From: Dioszegia crocea
Lineage: Eukaryota > Basidiomycota > Tremellomycetes > Tremellales > Bulleribasidiaceae
NCBI GenBank assembly: GCA_001600615.1
Contig: BCKK01000002.1
Coordinates: 1,952,809 to 2,016,808, forward strand
Reading direction: 5' to 3'
Length of the DNA stretch: 64,000 nt
The translations under genes and the position numbers were made by a program. The notes below the pieces were generated by a model. The model made no database searches, was not told the DNA's origin, and was given only the letters and a program-made list of their open reading frames with translations. Numbering within the stretch: the stretch's first letter is position 1; each line of letters starts with the position of its first letter. Below, one piece after another: positions 21,701 through 34,493 of this stretch.

Positions 21701-24051
21701 TGTGAGCCAGCTGCCCGTCCGTGCCTTCCTTGCCCTAGACTCTCCACCCTTCGATGTAGCCCAGACAAGGTGTGTACCCCTCTCGCTCCTACTTTCTCCT
21801 TCCTTCTGGTGTCCTCCTCTTCCCCACCTTCATCATCGCTATTGAGGTGTACTTCGACACGAGGGGTGGTGTCTATGCCCGGGCGTCCCGTCTGCCTTGG
21901 CGTCACTGCTGCTCGCAGCCTAGCTGGCGTCTGGGCTCCGGGCATGAGGCAGTAACGCACGACACCAGCACACTGACTCCCATGTTTCAGTCCCTCCGAA
22001 GCGACACGGATGAGATTTTCTCGGTCCGCCTCGTATAGAGCCAAAACCTCCGACACCCGCTTCTCGCGTTCCTTCCCCTCAACTGCTCCTATTTGCTCGG
22101 CGAGCCTGAACGGCGCATCCGCCAGGGTTTCGGCAGCATCGACAAGACGAGATGCCAAATCGTACATCCCGTCCTTGGCTTCTTTCAATCGTTCCACCTC
22201 GTTCTCCTTCGCGGACGATTCTTCTTCTCCATCCGCCTCATCCACAGTAGAAAGAGAGCGACCGAGAGTTTCGGTAACGGTAAGGATGTCCCTGATGGTG
22301 TCGATTGTTCGCTTCGTCATCTCTACCAGTCCGGCGTGGGCTGATGGATGCGCCGTTGGAGAATGGCTATGGATCTGACCAATGAATGCAGCGATGATAG
22401 AGTAGAGAGCATCCTCGGCTTTATTTACGGCCGCGAGCATGTCTTCGACAGTCTCCAGCGACTGAGCGCGGGCATGCTGAGGATACGCGCCACTGAGCCT
22501 TTCCCCGTCATTCGGCGCCGAGTAGTGATTAGGCGTAGCGAGACCGTCCGACGATACCGTAGCCTGGGACATGGTCGAGTCCACGGATCCCTGGACTCGA
22601 GACATTTGGTGGCTGTGTATAAGCGAGCGAGAGTGCTGTAGCTCAGAAGCAGACAAGGGAGAGGTGGGCATGGAGCCAGATGAAGATCGGTGTGTCGGTA
22701 CCGCAGAAGACGGACGACTCCTGTCACCATCGCTGTTCGTTCCGCCACGAGACGAGCTAGACGCAGAGTGCTGACTGCGCATACTGGAGGAAGTGGGTAG
22801 AGGCGGGGGAGGACTTGACATTCGTTTTGGTCCGCGCAGATCCGCGGACGACGATTTCTGTCGAAACGTATCCTGCATCCGAGAGTTGGGTGGTGGCGGT
22901 GACCGCACGCGAGCGGACCAGCGTGTCGTCTTCTCCTCATCTTGGGTCGCGTCACTCGCCTGGCTCTGGGCGGAACCGGAAGCGACCATTTTCACAGTTG
23001 CGTCTGCGTCGTCTGCATCCTGCATCACCTGCACGCCCAGCTCCGTCGCCATCCCCATGACCCTCAGAACCGCCGCCATAACGCTGTCCGCTGTTTCCAC
23101 CAACAATTCCAATGCTGCTCCATATTCAGACGGCATGTCTGGCATTTCTACCCCACTTGCCGCACGTGCACTGGCTACGAGCTTGCTCAATTCCACCAAG
23201 ACGATTTTGCGTTCTCGTGCCAGTTGCGGATACCGCTCTAGAGTAGGCGACGTTTTTGATAGACAGTCTGTCTGCTCGAGGGCGGTGCGAATGGCCGAGA
23301 TCACCACAGCGGTGGATGGTTGGAAATGGCTAGTGTGGTTTGACGCGATGGATTCCGTCAGGAGCCGGAGGGATTGTACGACTGGGCGAAGGATAGTCTG
23401 GTACGATTTAGGAAGGGATCTTAGGGGTAGGACAGGCTGTTGAGGGTGATTTGCCGAGGTGGAAGATGAGGATGATCGAGGGTGATGACTTTGCGACAGG
23501 GATTGACGGGAGTGATGGGATGATTGAGATTGATGGGTGCGGTACGATGATACCGATACGGCAGAGGCCTGACGCGCCATATGCTGCTGGGTATGGTCCG
23601 GAGATGTAACGGAGGCAGAGCGCGCCGAGCGGTCGCCATTGGCCTTAAAAATCAGCTAAAGTCTTGTACCAAATTCCCCCTACAAACTCACATCAATCTC
23701 AATAGGTCGAACGTAATTGCTGGGAAACCACCCTCTTCTCGGCCCCTTCCCCATATCCTCATCGCCACGCGTGACTTCCCCATCCCACCATCCCTTCTCA
23801 TCTCGACTCCACACCTTGATAATTTCGCCCGCTTTGAAGCACAGATACATGTTTGACGATGCTGCTGCGGAAGTTGAGGGCAGGGCGGCAGGGTCGAAAG
23901 CATGAATAGCTTGAACATGGGTCGTGGGGCCCACAGCAACTTCATTGCCGGTTTGCACAGATTGTGGCCGGGTCTGCGGCGAAGGTTTAGGCGCCATAGT
24001 GGACGATGTTGACGGATGACGCTGAGATTGAGATGTGGGATGAGGTATCAT
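18753..24051 (-). CDS. CDC25: CDC25-type Ras guanine nucleotide exchange factor (SH3-REM-RasGEF)
   Basis: Activates Ras by GDP release, upstream of cAMP/PKA signalling, at the plasma membrane. Seven exons fit in frame (24051-23692, 23643-21469, 21422-19497, 19441-19209, 19161-19032, 18980-18881, 18832-18753), giving 1,667 residues. An SH3 domain sits in exon 1 (IHAFDPAALPST..., GEIIKVWSRDEKGWWDG, RGWFPSNYVRPI). A long Ser-rich middle follows in exon 2. The REM/RasGEF-N domain in exon 3 shows MFWDTFRLFTTPSTLLDEVL and LRCCNFLKVWLEAEWRRMDG. The catalytic domain runs PLELARQLTMIESTLFRQLD, then LLKFWIKVADRCLMLQNFSS, IEHTRNHLVYRGMVREARGP, VLPFLGLILTDVTF and KLGKIAADFRRFQEPYNF. Domain order matches fungal Cdc25 rather than Bud5 or Lte1. 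The end is short (SLMLEPRKG...). Confidence 0.93.
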
Positions 24052-24781
24052 TTCGGCCCTTCAGTCTGATCCGACAATAGCCAAGTATGGCTATGAGTCG
24101 TTGATATCGCAAACTCCGACGTAATGGTGATTGATGAAACTACTGTGAAGTCAGCGACGCGAGACCACAGAGGCAAACAGCTGATCATCATCAGGTCCGA
24201 GGATGCCAACACAGCCCATCCACACACCCCACGTCCGCCTCGTTTCATCCTCAGACATGTGGCAAATGGGCGCATATCGCGTCGGAACAAAGCGAATTAA
24301 GCCTCAAGGATCAACCCCAGCTTCCCTACTCCTATAGCTGACCCCAGTTCAACGATGACAGAGGACTATGCCGCTGGTGCTCGGACCTAAACTCACATCT
24401 ACTTCAACTCAGCTGCGCCAAAACAGCTCCGTTTCCGCCCGTTGAAGTACCCGTACGCTGCCAGCTCAGGGACAAGGAGAACTCGGGCTCATGCAAAGTC
24501 GATTTTACGTTCAAGGATCAAGGTAAGGGGCTCGATGACAACGTTCGATGTAGAAGGGTGCGCTTTACCCCGAAAGTTACCAAAAGTCGCGTTTGATTCG
24601 GCTCAGGAACCATGCCGTAATATTAGCTTCGATCGCCGGCGATTCCGTAATATTCACCCTGCCTTGATTCCACGAGGGAGACTTGGCACATGGTGCCACA
24701 CTGCCACACTCACGCGAGGCCAATTGGCGGGTAGGAGCTATAGTAACTACCGACTGTAAACGCCTACAAGTGCATACCTAC
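24052..24781. other. Intergenic region upstream of CDC25
   Basis: About 730 bases lie between the CDC25 start and the 3' end of the first PIF1-like gene, which is also on the minus strand. The stretch should hold the CDC25 promoter and leader. Plus-strand frames such as 24442-24759 show no domain and lack splice support, so no gene is called. Confidence 0.35.
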
Positions 24782-27060
24782 CTACAAATATTCATACTCT
24801 GCGTCGAATTCGGCATCCCGGTACATATCGTTTTCTGCAGCCATCCCCTCCAGGGGTCGTGACCACTCTACGACTTTAGGATGCGCCATCACCCTGTGTA
24901 TGTAAGCTCTATGCGTCTGGCATCGTTGAAGATGAAGAAGGAGATGCAACCCACTTTTCCGCTTTGAATCCTGTGACTTCCAATGTGTCCAGGTTCGTCG
25001 CACGACTCAGGGCGACGTAGGTTTGACCGCGCTCAAAGATCTTCGCCAAGTCTACCCGAAGTCGATCAATACTCTGACCCTGGAGGATTAGCGTCTGGGT
25101 CTCTAATTGAATCCGGCACCACTCACCTGCGACTTATGAATCGTCATTCCCCAAGCGAGCATGAGAGGAAGTTGATGTCTCGTGGCTTCTGCCGTGCCAT
25201 GCGCATTGTTCACCGTGACACTCATCTTCGGAATGAGAGCTCGAATGACATTCTTGCCTTGATTGATCTCGTTCCGACCTGTTTGAGACGTCGGACCCTT
25301 TGCTTTTATGCTTGGATCAGGACGCGATAGGTGAGGTGGAGGGACAAAATCGATGATCGGCCAGGCGATATGAAACTCGGGGTTGGCAGTATGAGCTCGG
25401 TCAGGAATGTATATGCCTTCCGCTTGTGCTTCTGGTATTGTGAGAAAGCCGCTGACTATCCCGGTGGAACCATTGACAAGCTTGTTATCCTGATAATCAG
25501 CTAGAATCCTGCAAGTCCATCGCCGGCTTGAATGAAAAGACTCACTTGCATGTTGGCCAAAAGCATGACTAGTGCCCCAACTTTAATCACCACTTCTCTC
25601 TCCCAGTTCGTCTGCCTGTCCAACAATCCGACTGCATCGGCTTTGTTCACCTGGAATCCCCTAGAGTTCATACCCGGTGTATCCCAGGATGTATATCGCT
25701 GCTCACTCGCAGGTAGAGCATGTAGCCTTTTCTGATTGAGATCCGCTGCTTCCCGCTTACTTGCCATGAGGGAGACAGGCTCAACGCCATCCGTATACAC
25801 CACATGCCTCTCGCAGGACTTGATGAGTTCGATATCAGAATCTGCCACCTGGCCTTGACGCAGACGGGTAAGGAGGGAAATAAACGATGTTTGGGACTGT
25901 CGAAAGACCTTTCTAAGCGAGATGACTTGGGATCGGGGAAAGAGTGAGGGCCAGCATTGAGCTTCGAATGCGAATAGGGTCGAGGGTGCGGGTTCTGAGT
26001 GGCTTTCGGTTCGTTCAGGTACTGGAGGTAATTGATAAAAGTCCCCCGAGGCGATTACTTGTATGCCGCCGAATGGTTCGGCGGAGCCTCTGATGAGACT
26101 GCCAAGCTGAGAAAGGGTATCCAGCAGCGTAGCCGGAATCATGGACACTCAGTGGATATCAGCTGATGCCTTTGGAAAAGGATGAGAAGCTCACGCTCAT
26201 CCACAATCAAAGCATCAACTTCACGCCATCGTCTTAGAGTGTCTTTACTCCGCAGTATATTCTCATATAGCTTCTTCACAGGCAGCTTTCCAAGACCTAC
26301 GCCGGCCCAACTGTGCAGTGTGCATCCCCCGATGTTACTTGATCCATCAACAACCACACACGCACAGCAGCGAGACGACTCACACAGCAGCCATACCGGT
26401 ACTGGCAGTGACGGCAAGCTTCCATCCCCGGACCCGCTGTCCATTCGCATCTGCCCCGCCACTCAGCACCCTGCCCGCCCATTCCTCTGCTCTGTATTCC
26501 GCGACATCCCTTTCCAGAGACTGCCTCTCCTTGAAGGCGGCGATGATAGCTCGAAGGAGGACAGATTTCCCTGTCCCTGCCGGACCAGTGAAGAAGATAC
26601 TTTCGCCCGAAATGATGCGCTCGAGGATCTGGGATTGCTCCAGCGTGAGGGCGGGAGCGCCGGAAGGGGCTTCTGCGGCTTTGGGCTGTTGAGTCTGTGC
26701 AGCCGACCGATCGAAGCTCGGAAGACCAGTAATAAATGGCTGAGGAACAGGTTGACTGGGGTCTGCCTTCATGAAAGATGCCAATAAGGGGGTCGCCTTG
26801 CCGACCGATGTCGCAGCGAAGATCTGTCAAGTCAGCTTTATCCCAGCTGAACAATGTCTGATTCTCACCTCTGCCTCAGCTCTCGTAGGGAAGGACTTGT
26901 GTATGGCCCGCGGGAAACTCTTCACCTGTCGATCAGCCGTTACTCTCACTAGTCGCAAGCGAGAAATGCTTACCTGTTCCTCAGTCTCTTTCCATGTCTC
27001 GTATACCCCCGGCCGACGTCCTATTCGTACCGCGTAGAACTTCGGCCTTGAGGGAGGCAT
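24782..27060 (-). CDS. PIF1-family DNA helicase with N-terminal RNase H1-type hybrid-binding domain
   Basis: A 5'-to-3' helicase of the PIF1/RRM3 family, fused to a Caulimo-VI/RNase H1 N-terminal domain that binds RNA:DNA hybrids. The N-terminus reads KFYAVRIGRRPGVYETWKET, EEQVKSFPRAIHKSF and PTRAEAEIF. After a linker come the helicase motifs: [17 protein letters not shown] (Walker A), AVTASTGMAAV, LHSWAGVGLG, ALIVDELSM (Walker B, its codon split by a phase-1 intron), [37 protein letters not shown] and [17 protein letters not shown] (motif VI). All motifs look intact. It ends DAEFDAEYEYL at the TAG at 24784-24782. The fusion suggests action at R-loops or hybrids; this is inference. Two related helicases lie at 55.5-60.7 kb without this N-terminal domain. 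Confidence 0.9.
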
Positions 27061-27652
27061 TGGAGCTGACGAGCTTGTGCCAGACTTCGACCTGATTAAG
27101 GCAAGCTAGGGTAGGCTGAGGTGAGATGATGGGCGGAGCATGACTAGCTATAGCCGTGGCGGGTGAACCTTATTTCTAGCAATCTTTTTCGCTGTGTCTC
27201 CCGTTCCACACGATGAAGTTGCGCGATTGAAAGGTGAGACGGCGGGACCTTGAGCTACCCGCGGCAACCTGTGAGTATTGCTGAGGCTATGTGAGGTGCA
27301 CCCTAGACGAGAGGCTAAGGATACAGCACGGAGAAAGGGGTTGTCTGTGCACCCTTTGAGTCTCTTGTCAGAGCCTATTACAAGTGCCCCGGAACTCTAT
27401 CCACTCCACCCACGCCGATCTCCTGTCAACATGTCTCACCGCAAAGGTCTCTCTTGTCTCTCACTGCACACCTCTCTCACACCTCATTCTAGACATCTTA
27501 GAGGCTTCATAGACTGCACTGTATCCATCAATCGCTGTATATCAAACTCCCAGCCCTTTGATTGAACTTCACAAGCCTATCTGCTCGCCAGTCAGCCACG
27601 AAGTCAGTCCGATCGTCCAGCATCCCTTTCGACCCTTCTTCCTAATCAGCCT
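27061..27652. promoter_or_regulatory. Divergent promoter between the PIF1 fusion gene and CSC1
   Basis: About 590 bases lie between two genes pointing away from each other. The plus-strand side is rich in CT/CA tracts, as in other leaders in this window. The open frame at 27278-27565 has no domain and is not called. Confidence 0.4.
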
Positions 27653-30600
27653 ATGGCGGATCTATCCCAGCACGCAAACTACACCGGCGCATACTCTGGC
27701 CTCTTAAACAATTTATGGCTCACGTTATCTATCGCTGGAGCATGTCTGGTCGGCTATGAGATAGAGGTCCGGGTTCCCCGTCGGAGGGGATGGCAAGGTG
27801 GAAAAAAGAGGGCTGTGGTCCGAATATGGTGGAGCGCCAAAAGGGCATGGGGGAGGCTGCGCAGAGATAAAGGGAATATCCTAGCTGGTGATCGCGAGAA
27901 GGGTGGAGAGACGCTCGATACGAGCCAGAATGGGCCGATCAGTAATTTGCAAAAGGAGAGGGATCGTGTAGGGGAAAGAGAAAGCTGGGAATACGGATAG
28001 TACGTCTCTTATACGAAAAAGATGATGATCTGAGCCAAGCTGATCCCACAGTATCTATCAGCCGAAGACATGGCAATTGTAAGCCTTTCCCTTACCTTCT
28101 GCGTCGATGACGCGCCAAAGGACCCTTGAATTTAGCTAACATGATAGGAACCCTTCGCCTCCGGTCTCGTAAGTTGGTGTCTAAGCATCGTGTGCAACGT
28201 CCGCTGACCTCCAGTAAATGGCCCCTGGCCTGGACGAGGGATGTTTTGCGGATCAAGGAGGCTGACATGCCTCCAATATGGGGGCTCGACATCACGCTTC
28301 ACATTCGCTTCCTTCGAGCCTGCCGTATGTCTTCCGTCGTACAGTAATTCACCTTGACTAACGCGATACAGTCTTCTACACCCTTTTACAGTTGATTATC
28401 GTCGCACCCATTCTTCTACCCCTTCACATCCTCTATTCTCCCTCCAACATAGAGATCACGTCCATGGTCCGGGCGGGTATATCGAGCCTGGTCGAGAGCT
28501 CAGGCTCAAGATGGCTTTGGGTACATTCAGTGCTGGTCTGGTGGGTGACGCTGTGCTGGCTGAGCACCGTGCTGTGGATCATATGGGGTGGAGTTGGATA
28601 TCGCAGGCGGGAGGTCGCGCGGTTGAGATTGAGGGTAGATAAGGAACGCTCGGAGGAGATGAGCGGCGCAACATCGGAGGAAGGCGCCCAGAGGACGGTC
28701 GGCGAAATGGGTCAACTGGTGGTTACCCCCGTTGATAACAAGGAGTCAAACGGCTTAAGTATCAAGACTGAGGGGCTGGGTATCGGAGGTGCCGAAGCGC
28801 ACATGCAGGAAGAACCGGTCGGAGTAAAGCAGTACCGGACCCTGATGATACTTAACATTCCTCCAGATAGTAAGTAGCTGACTGTACAAATCTGCGGTAA
28901 GAAGCTGACATCTGCAGTGCGAGATGAAGAAACGCTGGAAGATTACTTCAACCACTATATCCACGCTCATCGTCGACGTGTTCTCGCCCGCGCCCGTCCC
29001 AATCAGCCACAGAACGTTGTGACTCCAAGTCGTGCGGCTTCCCCTGGTCTCAGCCCGATTACACCCATGGCTCTGTTCAAAAAGGCTCCTCGACCCACCG
29101 TCAAGGTCGACGCCCCAGATTCTGACGAGGCTTTGGGTGCTACGCCCGGTAAAGAGCGCTTGTCGTCGTCTGACGGCAGCGATCGGGATCATGACGCCGA
29201 CGGAGATGTGGAATTTGTAGATGTGGACGAAATGGAGACGGAGGTAGAGGAGGTGATCCTGGTGAGGAAGCTTGGAGCTTTGATCAGTTTAAGGGATCGG
29301 AGATTGAAGGTGTTGAGGGAATTGGAGCTTGTAAGCCCCTCGAAGTTTAATGTAGCAAAGCTGACGAGCCCAGGCGCATGTCAGTCTCGCTCGTCGAGTT
29401 TTGAGCGCTGTCTCAGCACACAAGAAGACTACCAAGTCGGGAAAACATTCAAGTAGTAGCGCCGTCGCGGCAGAGAAAAGCACCAATGCTGCCAGCTCAA
29501 CTACGATGACTAAGTCTGCGCGACTGGATCAATTGACGGCGGTCTTGGGCGGCTTCGTAGATGATGAAGACGAGCAGAAGGGCGAGAGCACTACGACCGT
29601 GTGGGAGGTGAGTCTGGCGTGGATGACACACGTCTCGCAACCAGCTGACAATTAGGCCATGCACAATATCCCACGCGAGCTCTTGGACCCGTACCAAGCT
29701 CTGACCCACCTCTCCTTTACATCCCGATTCCGCAAGACCAATGCTCCGCTTATCGACTACCTGACCACCAAACTCGCCTATCTCACCATTCTCCTCGATG
29801 ATGCCCGCGCGAAATCCATGTCGTCGTACCCGGCATCCAGCGCGGCATTCGTTACGTTCCGTGACGCCCGGACAGCCCGACTAGCGCTCAAAGTCTTAGA
29901 GAACCACCCGAAGCGGAGATTAGCATGCCACACGCAACCAGCACCACACTGGTCCGAACTCCTGTGGCCGAGGTTGGGTCTGAGTGTCTACAGGAGTGAA
30001 TTCGTCAGGGGTTGGGTAGTCTTTGTTGGCGTTTGGGCTTTCACTTTGGCTTGGGTGAGTGCGCAGGCCTTGGACAAAGACGTGTGACTGATCAATCTGC
30101 AGATCTTCCCCGTCTCTCTCTTTTGCGCCCTCACCTCCCTGACAAACATTGCGGGCTTCCTCCCTCAGCTCAAATCATGGCTAGACGCGAACCCCGAGAC
30201 GGCTTCTGCAATTACCTCGCTCGCTCCCGTCATCCTCGTGGCTCTACTCACCATTGCCATCTGTCCTATTTTGCTCGTCATCGCCAACAAGGCAGAGACT
30301 ATCGTCACGAGATTGGGTATCCACAACAGCGTCTTGGAAAGGTTCTGGAAGTTTTGTGAGTTTCTGCTCTGCCGATATACCGGAGCAATGGCTGACAGTC
30401 ACAGTGATGGTGAATGGAGTAGTCTTCTTCGCTGTAAGTCCTCGTCTCAAAAGTCCAAGGGCAAGTTACTGATGCCTATCGCAGATCGGTCAATCAGCCA
30501 TTGAGGCCTACCTCACTGCCTTCCAAACGAACGATTTTGACCCCCTTCCAATCGTGGCTTCAGCTTTCCCAACTGCTGCCCCATATTTTGCCAGCTATAT

Positions 30601-33600
30601 CTTGCTTCAAGTGGCCATTCAGCCTTGCTTTGAGATTTTCCGTTTTGGAGTAGGTTCAACGCACTTGTCTAAGTGATTGGTGATGAGCGGGAACTGACTT
30701 CACCAGCTACCCGCAATTGTATACTGGTTCGGAACGCGCTGGAGTAATATCCCAAGGCAGAGATCTTCCCGGACTGAATAGTGAGCATTCACAAGACCTG
30801 ATCACAAGGCAAAGCTGACCTGTCAGTCCGACTTTCAGCCATTTCTCCCAGCTGCCATATCAATGTACGTCTACCTGAATCATTGTTGGTGACGCACCAA
30901 GCTCACCCACAGTGCTTGCTGGCGCCATTATGCACCTGTTCATGCTGTTAAAGTAAGTGCCGGCACGTGGGAAAAGGACTTGTCGCTGATATCTCAGTCC
31001 TTTGGTCATCCCCTTCAGTTTGTTTCTCTTACAAGCCTCCTACACCTTTGTCATTGCTGATACTCTCTAGCTCTGATCTACTACGCCACATGCTACAGTA
31101 CGCTCCGCGGATACAAACCTTGACAGATGTGTCGCTGACGTAATCAGTCGTTTGGAAACGGCAATTCACCTATGTGTACGGTCGCTTGTACGAGAACAAT
31201 GGACGTAGATCCTGTATTCGTATTCTAAGATACAGCCTGGATGCCCTAGCGCTCGGACAAGTGAGTCTGCGCTTACTTAGACCGGAAAAGGCGACTAAAA
31301 CGTACAGTTTGTGCTATTTGCGTTCTTCATCCTGAATAAGGCAAAAGGAGAGGCTATCTCTACGGGTATCTTGTTCTTCATGACTCTGATCTTAAAGCTC
31401 GTGTAAGCTTGTTCCACAAATTGCAGTCTTTCTTACCCAGGGCTGACTCGGCAGAATTACACGAGCGATCAAGCAGAGGTTTGACAAGTGAGTCGCTTCT
31501 CCGGGATATGGAGACTCGTAAATATTGAGGCTTATCTATCAGCCTTGAAATCGAAGAAGCCGACATCCTCTGCCCACCTGTTCCGCGAGAGCAAACACAG
31601 GACGGATCGATCGAGGACACCTTTGACGCGGACGAGCAAGGCGCGGAACATCACCCTCATTCAACTCTTCGACTGCAGAGCAAATTCGAAATCTTCCGTG
31701 AACGGGTACACAATTATGTGCACAAATACGCGTATGATTCAGCTGTACTCCCTACAGGCCATATCAAACCGATACCCTTCGACTGGTTATTGTTTGCATG
31801 GCTCGATCGATACTTTTCCTATCCCCTCGATACATCAACTGCACCGGCAGAATCCATCACGTCACCTTACAGTGACAAAGCCCTTGTGCGTCAACCAGAA
31901 GACGAGGAGGAGAGGGCCAAAGCTTTGGTATCGCCTCACCACAAGCTGGTCCCATGGGAAGATATCCCTCCTTACTGGCGTGCACGTGGCTACAATGACC
32001 AGCCAGCCTATACCGAAGGCTACGACGACTTCATCTGGCTGCCTCGTGATCCTCTGTCGACTCTCGATCTCGATGACACCGTCGAAATGCGGGCCAGTCT
32101 CACTACCTCTGCCGGTGGAGATGGGCGATTTGGCGGGTTTGGGGAGGACGAGGAAGGCGAAGAGACAATGCACGAAGAGGCAGTTGAGGGGTGGAAGGAG
32201 ATTGTCGCCAATTCATCCGTGTCTGGCGCCGAGGCATCTTTGCCTAGACCCATCTATACCGGCACTCCCACATTGCCTGCTATCACCTCAGATCTCAACC
32301 TTCCGGGAGTCATAGACAACCTCATTCCCCCATCACCAGAATCGTCAGGTGGCGAAATCGAATTGCCCGAGAACATCGGTTCTGAAATCGAGACTACCCC
32401 TCTGCAATCGGTACGCAAGGGCACCATCAAGTTCGCCGATGGTGTTCAATCCATATTTCGTCGTCCCCGGGCGGATACAGCTCAGACTAGCCACTCGGGC
32501 AATTTGAGCATGCGGACTATATCGCGAGTGTCAACTTCGAGCGTCATAATCCCACCGCCCGTTTCCGACTCGCCCGAGCTCATCCTTGCCGAAGGCGGTA
32601 GCTCGGAAGTGAATGCAAGCTTCCTTACTCCCCATCGATCTACTTCTCGACCTCTCCTTGCCCGAGTCCCCTCGGTCCCTGAGCGAGAAGCCAAACCATC
32701 TACCATACTCCCCGGTTCACCCAACATATTCTCACCCCTAAAATCGACGCCTACTGGCCCTGGATCCGCTCCTGGATCTAGGATTACCTTCTCGCAGACC
32801 CAGGCGGAGCTTGGACGGTCGCCCTCCGGCCGCCGACCCATCATTGGGCACCGCACCTCGCAGTCGTCCATGAACGTGACATCTGCCGGCCCATCCCGCC
32901 TCATCTCTCCAGTACCCCAATCAGCTACCACCCCATCTATCCGATCTGCTTCTGCATTTTCACATCAAAATCGAGATCGATCAGCGTCGAGCCTGTCTTC
33001 CGCACAGCAGGCGTTACTTCGTGAGGTCATGGAGGAGGAACGGATAGCGAGTCAATCGTCTCGTGAGACGGAACGGGCGGGGCTTGAGACGGAGCGCGAA
33101 GAAGTAAGGAAAGAGAGGGAACGGTCAGGTGGTCCGCTACCTCCTGCCACACCAACATTGGGCACTGGAGATGTCCGACGCCGGACAAGCGTCTCCAGCC
33201 CTGTCATTGCTGGTTATGGGGGTGGAGCGGACGTCAGGAGAGCAGCGACATCAGCTCGGACCGGTGGGATAGGAGGTGCAGGCATGGTCGCTCTTGCCGC
33301 GCACAGATTCGCAGCGGGTCGGAGACGGGGACAGACAATGAGCGGACATCAGTCGCCTTTATCCGAAACGGGTCCAGGGGAAGGGGAGAGAAGTGGTAGT
33401 GGGGCTATGGCTGGGCGATTAGGCCCGGAGGGTGGCACGATGACAACGTCAGCTACCACACCCGTAACGTCAGCGGGGCATAGGACGGTGATACAGACGC
33501 AATTGGATCAGCCGAGAGCGGCTACTGGGATTAGTGGGAATACGTCTGGGTCCTCGAGGACCGGAGCAGCTGGCGGAGTAGGTGGTTTAGCCGGATTTGG

Positions 33601-33607
33601 CACATGA
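27653..33607 (+). CDS. CSC1/OSCA (TMEM63, DUF221) stress-gated cation channel
   Basis: Hyperosmolality- or stretch-gated cation channel of the CSC1/OSCA/TMEM63 family, with about eleven membrane helices. It begins MADLSQHANYTGAYSGLLNN with a first helix (LWLTLSIAGACLVGYEIEV). Tiny exons follow (27 nt at 28052-28078 and 21 nt at 28148-28168), giving QPKTWQLNPSPPVSKW and GLDITLHIRFLRAC. The cytosolic RRM-like loop shows YRTLMILNIPP. Core helices carry the family hallmarks: SAAFVTFRDARTARLALKVL, VFVGVWAFTLAWIFPVSLFC, TNIAGFLPQLKSWLD, LAPVILVALLTIAICPILLV, IGQSAIEAYLTAFQ and LLNPLVIPFSLIYYATCY. A long Ser-rich cytosolic tail from about 31,900 to the stop at 33605-33607 is unusual in length for a channel and may be regulatory. 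About 15 introns of 45-60 nt are needed. Confidence 0.92.
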
Positions 33608-34493
33608 GCCAGCATTGTAGCGAAGGACTTGTTAGGTCGGTATCGTACTATGTATCAAGGTGTGAGATGATCGATACACAAACCCACTTGATATTCAGCG
33701 TATCTATATAGCCACTTCTTCTGGCAACGTCCTCTTTGGCAAGGTTATGAGCAGTTAACGATACCATGTCGTCTCAGCCATCCGAAAGTCTCAAGAAAAC
33801 GTCGAAGCCTGTACAGTATGCCAGTTGTGTCCCAACAGCAGGAGACGGGACCTGCCATTCCTCCGTGTTGCGTGTTTCGTCGTGTTTCGCCACCGAAAGA
33901 CGCACGGACTTAGCGATATTTTGGTGCCGCGTTTTGAGATCGAGACGCCGACCCTCTCCTTTCATCTCTCATTTTTCTAAACTCGCTCCTTTCCTCTTTC
34001 TCAACTTCACACCTACACGCCGGCCATCAAATCAGATATAGCCAAGAAACAGGCAATCCAGAGCTTCATCCAGCAATTTCAATCACCCAAAACCGTCCAC
34101 CCAACCCCCTACAATCGTACCGCCGCCGGACCACAGGTCCCCATCCGCCCAAGATCCCGTCGAACGCCCCCGACTTGGCTCGTTTGTTGCTCTTCGCCCA
34201 CCCACCTAGAACCTACCTCGGTTCGCAAGCCCTCGACGATCTAGACTGCTCTGGTAAGTTGCCTTTCTGCTATCCAGGGAAAGTCGCATCTCGGTCTGAG
34301 GAGGCTGGAAATGTATGAGAATCAGTGGCTGATTATTGTAGGAAGAGTTCATGCTGCCGAACCCTCAACATCAGGATACATTTCCCGTCAAACCCAAGAA
34401 AATCATATACCGGTTTCGGTTCTGAACACTGTAAGTTTATTTGAAGGCTTGGCCGGCAGGAGCTGACTCATCTAGTCGTAACCTCTGCCCAAT
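33608..34493 (+). other. Promoter and spliced 5' leader of eIF5
   Basis: About 890 bases lie between CSC1 and the eIF5 start codon. Two introns with good signals fall in the leader: 34254-34341 (GTAAGTT ... TTGTAG) and 34431-34475 (GTAAGTT, branch GCTGACT, TCTAG). Upstream of 34250 is pyrimidine-rich sequence consistent with a promoter and transcription start region. The frame at 33766-34041 is not supported as a gene. Confidence 0.5.
34351..34425 (+). promoter_or_regulatory. Candidate upstream ORF (24 codons) in the eIF5 leader
   Basis: Between the two predicted leader introns, ATG at 34351-34353 opens a 24-codon frame ending in TGA at 34423-34425. Its start context is poor: T at -3 and C at +4. 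The eIF5 start has A at -3 and G at +4. In animals and other eukaryotes eIF5 is reported to limit its own synthesis through poor-context upstream start codons, because eIF5 loosens start-codon selection. The arrangement here fits that scheme, but it depends on the transcript including this leader. Confidence 0.5.
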
